Positions 43,539 through 51,707 of a stretch of 64,000 nucleotides of DNA are shown here, piece after piece. Origin of the DNA: Anaerotignum neopropionicum. Lineage in GTDB: Bacteria; Bacillota; Clostridia; Lachnospirales; Anaerotignaceae. The translations under genes and the position numbers were made by a program. Below the pieces are notes generated by a model. It was not told the DNA's origin. It saw only the letters and a program-made list of their open reading frames with translations, and did no database searches. Each line of letters starts with the position of its first letter. Positions within the stretch are counted from its first letter, which is position 1. The stretch spans positions 186,001 to 250,000 of the forward strand of contig NZ_LRVM01000002.1 of the NCBI RefSeq assembly GCF_001571775.1. Direction: 5' to 3'.

Positions 43539-44969
43539 ATGAAAGAAAAGAAAAAAATCAAAATGCCGTCATCATTTGCAATTATTATAGGTATTATAAT
43601 TCTAGTTGCAATACTATCATGGATATTACCGGGGGGTGCATATGATTATGTAGATCCGACAGCTTCAAAGCTTCAGCCTATTGCAGGAACATTCCATATT
43701 ACGCAATCAAATCCGCAGGGACTGGGAGCAATTATATTGGCACCTGTTAACGGCTTTATGGATTCGGTAGATATTATTCTTTATACACTTGTTATAGGTG
43801 GTTTCTTAGCAGTTGTTATGAAAACCGGTGCAATTGATGCAGGAATAGGGCATACGATTAGAAAGCTCAAAGGTCGTGAAAAACTTTTGATTCCTATTTT
43901 AATGTGCATCTTCTCCTTTGCTGGGGCAGCTTTTGGAATTGAAGAAGAAACTCTTCCATTCTTCCCAGTACTCATACCCGTTCTTTTGGCAGCAGGGTAT
44001 GATACTTTAGTTGGTTTAAGTGTAATTAAAATGGGGGCCGCACTCGGTGTTATGGGTTCAATTGCTAATCCTTTTGCGGTGGCTATTGCAAGCCGTTTTG
44101 CTGGTATTTCCATTGGCGACGGTATTTTAGTAAGAATTGTTCTTCTTGCAATTTATATCCCTGCCGGCATTATATTTACAATGAATTATGCTGAAAAAGT
44201 TCGTAAGGACCCAACAAAGTCTCTTGTATATAATCAAGCAGAAGAAAATAAAAAATTTTTTTTAAAGGATGCAGATTATGACAATCTTCCAGAACTTACT
44301 GGAAAACGAAAATTAACTCTTATTATATTTTTGATTTCATTCCTTATTATGCTTTGGGGTGTACTTCCTTGGGAAGACCTTGGTATTTCATTTATTCCTA
44401 CTATGTACTGGTGGTTTGGTGAACTTTCCGGAATATTCATTGCAGGTGCTATTGTTGTTGCAATAATTAACCGAATGGACGAAGATGATTTCATCGATAC
44501 ATTTATTAATGGTGCAAAAGATCTGCTTGGCGTGGCCATAATCATTGGGGTAGCACGCGGGGTAGCTGTTATTATGAACGATGCTATGATTACTGATACT
44601 ATTCTTCATGCTGGCGAACAACTTTTAATGAATGTTTCTTCTGTGGTATTCTCAGTGGCGACATATATTATTTATTTAGTACTTTCATTCTTTGTTCCCT
44701 CAAGTTCCGGTCTTGCAACATTATCAATGGGTATCGTAGCACCGCTTGCGGATTTCGCAAATGTAGGTAGAGAAATTGTAGTTATCGCATACGCAGCTGC
44801 AAACTCGATGATTGCTCTAGTTGCACCAACAAGTGGTCTTTTGATGGGCGTACTTACAATGACAAAAACATCTTATAGTATATGGATGAAGTTTGTAGGA
44901 AAATTTCTATTTGTTATCGCTTTAGCAACTATAGGTGTACTTGTAGCTGCTACTCTCATTATGGCATAG
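43539..44969 (+). CDS. YfcC family (DcuC-like) anaerobic carrier
   Basis: A 476-aa polytopic membrane protein with 11-12 hydrophobic segments. It starts with KMPSSFAIIIGIIILVAILS and has GGFLAVVMKTGAIDAGI, FGIEEETLPFFPVLIP and the C-terminal FFVPSSSGLATLSMGIVAP, typical of YfcC/C4-dicarboxylate anaerobic carriers. Substrate is not determined; its place between two dipeptidase genes suggests peptides or amino acids. AAGGAG precedes the ATG, and a sigma-54 promoter lies upstream. It forms an operon with pepD, 13 bases downstream. Confidence 0.9.
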   Translation: MKEKKKIKMPSSFAIIIGIIILVAILSWILPGGAYDYVDPTASKLQPIAGTFHITQSNPQGLGAIILAPVNGFMDSVDIILYTLVIGGFLAVVMKTGAIDAGIGHTIRKLKGREKLLIPILMCIFSFAGAAFGIEEETLPFFPVLIPVLLAAGYDTLVGLSVIKMGAALGVMGSIANPFAVAIASRFAGISIGDGILVRIVLLAIYIPAGIIFTMNYAEKVRKDPTKSLVYNQAEENKKFFLKDADYDNLPELTGKRKLTLIIFLISFLIMLWGVLPWEDLGISFIPTMYWWFGELSGIFIAGAIVVAIINRMDEDDFIDTFINGAKDLLGVAIIIGVARGVAVIMNDAMITDTILHAGEQLLMNVSSVVFSVATYIIYLVLSFFVPSSSGLATLSMGIVAPLADFANVGREIVVIAYAAANSMIALVAPTSGLLMGVLTMTKTSYSIWMKFVGKFLFVIALATIGVLVAATLIMA

Positions 44970-44982
44970 GAGGAGTTATGTT

Positions 44983-46440
44983 ATGAAAAGAATTTTAGAA
45001 AATATTGAACCTTGCTATGTATTTCGTTACTTTGAAGATCTTACAAGAATACCAAGAGGTTCGGGCAACGAAGATATGGTGTGTGAATATCTTATAAAGT
45101 TTGCAAAGGATCATGAATTTACATATTATAAAGATGACATGAAAAATGTGTTAATCAATGTTCCTGCAACCCCAGGTTATGAAAATCACCCAGTTATTAT
45201 TCTTCAAGCACATACCGACATGGTTTGTGAAAAAAATGAAGAAACAATACATGATTTTACAAAGGATCCAATCAAAATAGAAATAGAGGGTGACAAAGTC
45301 ATTGCTAAAGAAACAACTTTAGGTGCAGATGATGGTATGGGTATTGCGTTAGCAATGGCGTTAGCAACTGATCCCGAAGCTGCTCATCCAGCTTTGGAAA
45401 TTGTTTGTACAAGTGATGAAGAAAGAGGAATGTCTGGTGTTGAATTCTTTGATGCCTCTGTGTTAAAGGGAAGGACGCTAATCAACCTTGATGCTGATGA
45501 TGAAGGAGTGTTTGTAGTTGGCTGTGCAGGGGGGCCAGTGATAAGAACAGAAATCCCTGTTGTATGGGAAAATGTTACAGATGAGTTTATTCCTTTACAA
45601 ATTAAAATTGCAGGTTTAAAAGGAGGTCATTCTGGCGAGGATATTCATCGGGGTAGAGGAAATTCGAATATACTACTCAATAGAATATTAAGAAGAATTG
45701 AAAGTGCTATGCATTATTATATCTCTGAAGTTAGTGGTGGCCTTCAGTATAATGCTATTCCACGAGAAGCGGAAGCTACAATATTTGTACCTAACAAAAA
45801 TTTAGAAGAAGTATTGAAAATTGTGAACGAAATGACAGCTATATTTAAAAACGAATATTATTTGATTGAAGATGATATGAAAATTAGTGTGGAAAAAGTA
45901 GTCGCAGTTTCCAGAAGGGTTTTATCCAAAGAATCTCAGAAGCGTTTTATGAATTTTATTACATTTTCGGAATGTGGAATTACGAGGATGAATCTCCAGC
46001 TTGACGGAGTGGTGGAAAGCTCTGTAAGTGTTGGAGTTGTGCGTACTGAAGCTGACAAGCTTATTGTGATGACAATGACAAGAAGCTCTATGAAAAGTAT
46101 GTATATGGAAATGTATTATAAGATTGTAAAATTGGCCCAAGAGGTAAAAGGTAAAATACAAATTCTTAACAATTGTCCCGAATGGGAGTTCAATCCTAAA
46201 TCTGAAGTGAAACAACTATTTGAAAAAACATATGAGGAAATATTTGATAAAAAGCCTAAGGTGACTGTTTTGCATGCTGGTCTTGAATGCGGTATATTCG
46301 CAAAGAAAATTCCTGAATATGTGGATATGATAGCTGTTGGACCTGATATTCGTGATTTACATACACCAGGTGAATATGTTTTTATTTCTTCAGTGCAAAA
46401 ATTTTATAAATTTTTTAAAGAGGTTTTTAAACGATTGTAA
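44983..46440 (+). CDS. pepD: Aminoacyl-histidine dipeptidase (M20C, PepD)
   Basis: A 485-aa cytosolic zinc dipeptidase. Metal and catalytic residues are visible in LQAHTDMVCEKN, LGADDGMGIALA, CTSDEERGMSG and the late histidine in VLHAGLECGIFA. Length and motifs match PepD, which hydrolyses Xaa-His and other dipeptides. AGGAGG precedes the ATG. With the carrier and the PepV-like enzyme it makes a peptide uptake and breakdown unit under sigma-54 control. A hairpin terminator follows at 46481. Confidence 0.93.
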   Translation: MKRILENIEPCYVFRYFEDLTRIPRGSGNEDMVCEYLIKFAKDHEFTYYKDDMKNVLINVPATPGYENHPVIILQAHTDMVCEKNEETIHDFTKDPIKIEIEGDKVIAKETTLGADDGMGIALAMALATDPEAAHPALEIVCTSDEERGMSGVEFFDASVLKGRTLINLDADDEGVFVVGCAGGPVIRTEIPVVWENVTDEFIPLQIKIAGLKGGHSGEDIHRGRGNSNILLNRILRRIESAMHYYISEVSGGLQYNAIPREAEATIFVPNKNLEEVLKIVNEMTAIFKNEYYLIEDDMKISVEKVVAVSRRVLSKESQKRFMNFITFSECGITRMNLQLDGVVESSVSVGVVRTEADKLIVMTMTRSSMKSMYMEMYYKIVKLAQEVKGKIQILNNCPEWEFNPKSEVKQLFEKTYEEIFDKKPKVTVLHAGLECGIFAKKIPEYVDMIAVGPDIRDLHTPGEYVFISSVQKFYKFFKEVFKRL

Positions 46441-46480
46441 TAAATAGATAAAATAAAAGGTAAATCATAAAAACAAGAAT

Positions 46481-46523
46481 GCAGTGCTGGTGCTTGAAAT
46501 AAGCTTCCGACACTGCTTTTTTT
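46481..46523 (+). terminator. Terminator after pepD
   Basis: GCAGTG (46481) pairs with CACTGC (ending 46516), with further pairing inside (GCTT/AAGC), and seven T follow. The remaining bases to 46812 show no gene; a second hairpin-like stretch (CAGTGTTATATC / TATAGCACTG, about 46675-46710) may be a further terminator or regulatory structure. Confidence 0.8.
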
Positions 46524-46812
46524 ATGCCATATAGGTTGCAACTGAGGAATTATGACAGCCATCTTCTGATGGACCACCAAGGGCAAGAATAGCTCCTCCC
46601 AAGAGGTGTTATTGTGCCATATATCTGCATTTTTCCAATTAAAGAGACTATAAAAGCAAATAATTTTAAATCAAACAGTGTTATATCTTTTTATCTTAAA
46701 GGTATAGCACTGTTTATTATTTTCCGCTTAAAAATAATAGTACCTTGTTGCCGTTCTCCTCCCTTTTAAATTTGTCTGAAAAAACTACTTTTAAATTATG
46801 GAGGAAAATATA

Positions 46813-47223
46813 ATGTCATTTTATGTAACGGTAACAGATTTACAAGGCAAGGAAATCACGGTTAAGGTTTCTATTGAAATATTTGAACTTTTTGAAGAAG
46901 AACGAAAAGAGATTGCGCGTTTACGCAAAGAGAAAGAAAGACACTCATCTGATGAAGATGTGGAAAGTGACTTTGCTGGATATTTACATAGTCTTCACAC
47001 AGCATCCTTGGAAGAACGAGCTATGCAAAGACAAGAATTGAAATCTGCTGTTGATGCGATTAAAAGCTGCACTTCTGTTCAGCAAAGAAGATTTTATTTC
47101 AATCGTATTTTGGGTTATACCTTTACAGAGATTGCCGCAAAAGAACATTGCTCAGAAAGAGCAGTGAAATTTTCGGTTGATGCTGTAATCAAAAAATTAG
47201 ATGATTTAAAAAATTCTTTATAA
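46813..47223 (+). CDS. Sigma-70-like factor of mobile element
   Basis: A 136-aa protein. The C-terminal half has a sigma region-4-like helix-turn-helix (RRFYFNRILGYTFTEIAAKE, then HCSERAVKFSVDAVIKKL). The N-terminal half is a charged helical region (IEIFELFEEERKEIARLRKE). Such short sigma-like factors are regular members of clostridial and enterococcal mobile elements, often near the recombinase genes. ATG 46813 is chosen over 46798 because TGGAGG stands before it. It may drive transcription of the recombinase block. Confidence 0.8.
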   Translation: MSFYVTVTDLQGKEITVKVSIEIFELFEEERKEIARLRKEKERHSSDEDVESDFAGYLHSLHTASLEERAMQRQELKSAVDAIKSCTSVQQRRFYFNRILGYTFTEIAAKEHCSERAVKFSVDAVIKKLDDLKNSL

Positions 47224-47499
47224 AAAATACTTCAAAATGGCTTTACTTCTGTCCTATATAGTAGAGGGATAAATTTACAAAGGTTCATGTCCTCGTTGTA
47301 GCTTGATAATAGAATATCGGTATAGAAGTTTTTGCCTTTTATTTGTGTAAGCACCGAAGTAAGACCGCCAAGACTCCCTGCAAGGCTTTTGGCCATGTAA
47401 ATAAGATAATATCAAAGGGTAATGAGCGATAAGTCTATGGACTTCTAAAAGCAGTGGTTCTGCGTAATATGCCAAGACCTCAAGTAAAGCAAAACATCA

Positions 47500-47740
47500 A
47501 TCCGTGTCCAACGGTAAAAGGGATATTCTGCGAATATGGTGGACAGCTTAGTCACCTGTCATAACACCTATCGGCGGAATAATGCAGCCTACATCATCAC
47601 TTGTGATGAATAAACCTGTAAGCTAACTTCTATACTCCAGTATCGGGGGCGAGCAGTAGGATAATCATTCAGTACTTTTGCTTTTCGCAAAAGCCACCTT
47701 CCGTGGTCTGAATTCTTTCAGATACCCATTATCCGAAAAT
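47500..47740 (+). ncRNA. Candidate structured RNA or leader upstream of the recombinase block
   Basis: Five or more hairpins follow each other: TGTCCA/TGGACA (47505, 47540) enclosing ATATTC/GAATAT (47523, 47532); GACAG/CTGTC (47542, 47556), which competes with the first; CATCAC-TT-GTGATG (47595-47608); CTTTTGC/GCAAAAG (47675, 47687); CCAC/GTGG (47694, 47703) and TCTGAA/TTCAGA (47707, 47717). The region lacks a supportable reading frame and is richer in G and C than its surroundings. It lies between the sigma-like factor and DUF6870/recombinase genes. No known RNA family was recognised. The preceding 47224-47500 is also non-coding. Confidence 0.45.
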
Positions 47741-47841
47741 ACGATACAGCTTGAATAAAAAACGTACTACAAAAGGCAGTTAATGTTATTTTTGAATAAA
47801 CACAAATATTCTGCCTTTTGTATATGGTGAGATGCAAGACT

Positions 47842-47874
47842 TGCCCCCACAAGTGAAGAACTTCTTGTGGGGCA
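47842..47874 (+). promoter_or_regulatory. Stable hairpin before DUF6870 gene
   Basis: TGCCCCCACAAG (47842-47853) pairs with CTTGTGGGGCA (47864-47874), one C bulged. No T-run follows, so it is more likely an attenuator or mRNA stabiliser than a terminator. Confidence 0.55.
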
Positions 47875-47921
47875 TAGTGTTGTATTTCATAAGAAACAAA
47901 AAAGATTTGGAGGTTATAAAT

Positions 47922-48173
47922 ATGAATTGCATTGATTTTGAAGCTATGAAAAAAGTAGATGTAAGAACTGTTGACCGTTCTACGCTTAAAGATATTAACG
48001 ATGTTGTTGTGGACACAGCACTTCCCAAGGAAGAACGACTGCGCAGCTTTATTGAGCAAATTGGTAACCCTTATTGCTACAAATGTGGTGATTTGGTAGT
48101 AAAGGTATCCTTTGCCGAAAACACATCGACAACTTTAGAGGATAGATTGGAGCATTATCTTGCAACGATGTAA
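47922..48173 (+). CDS. DUF6870 family small protein
   Basis: An 83-aa protein starting MNCIDFEAMKKVDVRTVDRS, followed by LPKEERLRSFIEQIGNPYCY and KVSFAENTSTTLEDRLEHYL. It matches the small DUF6870-type proteins that precede serine recombinases in clostridial elements. TTGGAGG stands nine bases before ATG 47922. Function unknown. It is separated from the first recombinase by a leader with two hairpins. Confidence 0.8.
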   Translation: MNCIDFEAMKKVDVRTVDRSTLKDINDVVVDTALPKEERLRSFIEQIGNPYCYKCGDLVVKVSFAENTSTTLEDRLEHYLATM

Positions 48174-48312
48174 TTTTTCAAATGCAATGGAATCATGTTG
48201 ACTTTATCGCTTTAAAGTGATATCTTTAAAAGCAAATAAGCAAACCTTTGAAAATCCATTGTGAATGTTTTTGGGGAATTACATTTACTCAGTACATTTT
48301 CTTTTTGAAAAT

Positions 48313-48347
48313 GTTGATTGCCATGCAATCAACCCGATCTTTTCGGG
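48313..48347 (+). promoter_or_regulatory. Two consecutive leader hairpins before recombinase 1
   Basis: GTTGATTGC-CAT-GCAATCAAC (48313-48333) is a perfect nine-base stem. CCCGA/TCGGG (48333-48347) follows at once, and the ribosome site TGGAGG is only a few bases further. The arrangement could hide or expose the ribosome site, or terminate weakly. Confidence 0.55.
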
Positions 48348-48367
48348 TACATAATGGAGGTTTCAAA

Positions 48368-50029
48368 ATGGAAAAATTAAATAGAGATACAAAATATCGT
48401 GCAAGTATCTATCTCCGTCTTTCAAAAGAAGATGGGGATAAAACAGAAAGCGACAGTATCGGCAATCAAAGAGATTTGATTTATCATTTTCTAAAGGATA
48501 AGTCGGAAATTCAGGTTGTTTCAGAACGCATTGATGATGGCTATAGCGGTGTCAACTTTGACAGACCTGCTGTTAAGAAAATGATTGAAGATGCTGAAAA
48601 TGGTGTTATTAACTGCATAGTGGTAAAGGATTTATCACGCTTTGGTCGTAACTTTGTGGAAGTAGGAAAATATATAGACCAAGTGTTTCCAGCTTTGGGT
48701 ATCAGAGTGATATCTATCAATGAAAACTTTGATAGTATCAACGGTCGAAGCCAAAGTGATAATATTTTACTGCCTTTTCTCAGTTTGATAAACGATGCTT
48801 ACTTGCGTGATATTTCCATAAAGGTTCGGAGCCAGTTGGAAATCAAACGCAAAAAGGGCGATTTCATTGGCTCTTTTGCTGTTTATGGGTATTTTAAGCA
48901 CCCCGAAGATAGACATAAACTTGTGATAGATGACTATGCCGCTGATATTGTCCGTGATATTTTCAAATGGAAAATCGAGGGTCAAAGTCAGCAGAGAATA
49001 GCTGACAAGCTGAATGAACTGGATGTTCTGTCCCCTATGGAATATAAAAAATTCTGTGGTATGGAATATCAAACAAGTTTTCAAATCAATGCAAAAGCAA
49101 AATGGTCGGCTGTGGCTATTGGGCGCATACTGAAAAATGAATTTTATGTAGGCACACTGGTGCAGGGCAAACGCACCACCCCCAATCATAAGGTGAAAAA
49201 GACGGTAACAAAGCCAAGTGATGAATGGATAAGGATTGAAAATAATCATGAACCTATTATCACAAACGAGGAATTTGTCATAGTTAATGAACTCTTAAAT
49301 CGTGATACAAGGGTTGCTCCAAACAAAACCGAGGTGTATACCTTTTCGGGACTTCTCTACTGTGCTGATTGTGGCAATCAGCTTATTCGCAGCAGTGTGT
49401 GCAAGAATGGAAAAACCTATTTTTACTATATGTGTGGCAAAAATAGGACTACCAAGAAATGTACAAGCCATCGTATCAGTGATACAGCCATTACCGATGG
49501 AGTTTTGGTTGCGTTAAGACAACACATTGCAAACATTGTAGAGATGGAAAGAATATTAAAATATATTGATACTCTGCCTTACAAAAGCGTTAATGTAAAG
49601 AAATTGAATGTTCAAATTATCAGCAAGGAAGATGAGGTAACACGATATGAGCATTTAAAAACAGCTCTATTTGAAAATCTTTCTGATGGTATCCTGGATA
49701 AAAACGAGTATCTTCGTTTGAAATCGGTTTATGATGAAAAGCAACAATCCGCAGAATGTGCGATTACAAATTTAAAGCAAGAAATTGATAAACTGGTGCT
49801 AAATCGTACTCAGGAAACTTTATGGATAGAGAAATTTAAGCTCTACCAAAATATCGACGCTATTGACCGAAAAATAGCCGTCAACCTCATTGATAAAATA
49901 ACGGTGTATGACGATAAAAGGCTTGAGATTAGCTTTAAATATCAGTATAACTTTGACCTTGCTCTTTCTTTCATTCAAAGTATGGAAAAAGAACTATCGC
50001 CTCGAAATAAAGTGAAGGAGGCGGTATAG
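48368..50029 (+). CDS. Large serine recombinase 1 of tandem trio
   Basis: A 553-aa serine recombinase. The catalytic Ser19 is in YLRLSKEDG, with VVKDLSRFGRNFVEVG near 90. A recombinase domain, a zinc ribbon (CADCGNQL near 340, then YYMCGKNRTTKKC) and a C-terminal coiled coil follow. ATG 48368 follows ATGGAGG; longer upstream readings have no ribosome site. One base separates it from recombinase 2. Trios of large serine recombinases occur in Tn1806-like ICEs, where they act together in integration and excision. The three proteins are clearly diverged from each other. Confidence 0.93.
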   Translation: MEKLNRDTKYRASIYLRLSKEDGDKTESDSIGNQRDLIYHFLKDKSEIQVVSERIDDGYSGVNFDRPAVKKMIEDAENGVINCIVVKDLSRFGRNFVEVGKYIDQVFPALGIRVISINENFDSINGRSQSDNILLPFLSLINDAYLRDISIKVRSQLEIKRKKGDFIGSFAVYGYFKHPEDRHKLVIDDYAADIVRDIFKWKIEGQSQQRIADKLNELDVLSPMEYKKFCGMEYQTSFQINAKAKWSAVAIGRILKNEFYVGTLVQGKRTTPNHKVKKTVTKPSDEWIRIENNHEPIITNEEFVIVNELLNRDTRVAPNKTEVYTFSGLLYCADCGNQLIRSSVCKNGKTYFYYMCGKNRTTKKCTSHRISDTAITDGVLVALRQHIANIVEMERILKYIDTLPYKSVNVKKLNVQIISKEDEVTRYEHLKTALFENLSDGILDKNEYLRLKSVYDEKQQSAECAITNLKQEIDKLVLNRTQETLWIEKFKLYQNIDAIDRKIAVNLIDKITVYDDKRLEISFKYQYNFDLALSFIQSMEKELSPRNKVKEAV

Positions 50030-50030
50030 T

Positions 50031-51707
50031 ATGGCACGAGCAAGTAGAAAAAACAAGGCTCAGGAGATTTTGGAACCAATAGAACACATTTATAATACAG
50101 CAATTTATATCCGTCTTTCTATAGAGGATAGTGGTACAAACAGCAGTGAAACTATTGAAACACAACAATATATGGTGGAGCAGTTTGTCAATGCTCAAAA
50201 GGATATGAAACTGTACTCCATTTACAAAGATAATGGTTTCACAGGTACAAACTTTCAAAGACCAGCCTTTGAGCAGATGATGGACGATGTGAGAGATCGA
50301 AAGATAGATTGTATCGTAGTGAAGGATTTATCCCGTTTTGGCAGAAACTACATTGAAACAGGCTATTATCTTGAAAAGATATTTCCGTTTTTAAATGTTC
50401 GTTTTGTAGCAATTACAGATAATTACGATACTCTGAAAAATAGTAGCAGCGATGATATGGTAGCTTCCCTGAAAAATATCGTTAATAGCTTGGTTGCAAA
50501 GGATATATCTCATAAGTCGGCTACTGTTCTTCATCAAAAACAGCAAAAGGGGGAATATATCGGTGCCTTTGCTCCCTATGGTTATATGAAAAATTCCGAT
50601 CAGAAAAACCATTTAATAATCGACCCTGTAACAGCGCCTATCGTAAAAGAAATTTTCAAGTGGAAACTTGAGGGCATGGGTTATATTTTAATTGCAAGAA
50701 AACTAAATGAAATGGGTATTCCCTCGCCATCGGTGTATAACTTCCAAAGTGGACGATATAAGCAAAAAACAGTGCCAACAGGTAGGGCGACAATGTGGCA
50801 GGGACAAATGATAAAGCGTATTATAAATAATTTTACTTATACAGGAAATGTGACACAGGGGAAAACTGTGGAATCCCTTTGCAACGGGTTATCTCTTACC
50901 AAGAAAGATAAAAAACAGTATGTAGTGGTATATGGTACACACGAGGCGATCATTGACGAAGCAACTTTTCGCAACTTAGAAAAGATGTCTGAAAGCGTAG
51001 CTAAACAAAATAATTATAGAAGGAAATACCCATTTAAGGAAAATATCTTTAAAGGAAAAGTAATCTGTGCTGATTGTGGAGAAAAAATGATACGCTACAA
51101 AGATGTCTCTAGAATTGGAACAGCAAGATACACTTTTCATTGTAATCAATATGAACATAACTTGAAATTATCTAAGTGCAGTAAAAAATGTTTGGGTGAG
51201 CCGGAGCTTATCAATGCCATTCTTTTAAGTTTGAGAGTACAAGTAGAATTAACTTTTTCATTGGAAGAGAAACTAAAAAAACTGAAAAGTACAAAAGAAT
51301 ACAAAGCAAAGCAGAAAAAAATCAAAACCGATTTAGTAAATACCGAAAAGCTGATTACTAAGAACTTGCTGTTATGCTCTGCTCTTTTTGAAAATTATAC
51401 CGACGGGACTATAAACCTGGTAGAGTACAACCGTTTGAAATCCGATTATTTAAAACAGGCTGAGGAACTGGAAGAAGCCAAAAACAGCTTGCTAAAAGCA
51501 CAAGCGTTAGATGAAAAAATATTATCCCCTCAAAATGAGTGGATCAAGGCTTTTAGGAGACAAAAAGATACTACAGTATTAAGTGGTGAGTTTATTGAAT
51601 TGATGATTGACAAAATTATTGTCAGTGGCTATAACGATGTAGAAATCATATGGAAATTTTCTGATGAATTGGCGGTCCTCACTAATTTTGTGGGAGGTGC
51701 TGCATAA
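50031..51707 (+). CDS. Large serine recombinase 2 of tandem trio
   Basis: A 558-aa protein with catalytic Ser30 (YIRLSIEDSG), VVKDLSRFGRNYIETG near 100, a recombinase domain, a zinc ribbon (CADCGEKMIRYKDV near 350, second pair in FHCNQYEHNLKLSKC) and a long C-terminal coiled coil (about 405-490). The ribosome site GGAGG lies inside the end of recombinase 1, and its stop overlaps the start of recombinase 3 (TAATG). It has all catalytic residues, so it is not merely a helper by sequence. Confidence 0.93.
   Translation: MARASRKNKAQEILEPIEHIYNTAIYIRLSIEDSGTNSSETIETQQYMVEQFVNAQKDMKLYSIYKDNGFTGTNFQRPAFEQMMDDVRDRKIDCIVVKDLSRFGRNYIETGYYLEKIFPFLNVRFVAITDNYDTLKNSSSDDMVASLKNIVNSLVAKDISHKSATVLHQKQQKGEYIGAFAPYGYMKNSDQKNHLIIDPVTAPIVKEIFKWKLEGMGYILIARKLNEMGIPSPSVYNFQSGRYKQKTVPTGRATMWQGQMIKRIINNFTYTGNVTQGKTVESLCNGLSLTKKDKKQYVVVYGTHEAIIDEATFRNLEKMSESVAKQNNYRRKYPFKENIFKGKVICADCGEKMIRYKDVSRIGTARYTFHCNQYEHNLKLSKCSKKCLGEPELINAILLSLRVQVELTFSLEEKLKKLKSTKEYKAKQKKIKTDLVNTEKLITKNLLLCSALFENYTDGTINLVEYNRLKSDYLKQAEELEEAKNSLLKAQALDEKILSPQNEWIKAFRRQKDTTVLSGEFIELMIDKIIVSGYNDVEIIWKFSDELAVLTNFVGGAA

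Noticed and set aside
47275-47475. Minus-strand frame of 66 codons in the region before the recombinases
   Set aside because: No ribosome site and it lies in a stretch that appears structured and non-coding on the plus strand. Similarity to known proteins could not be recognised.
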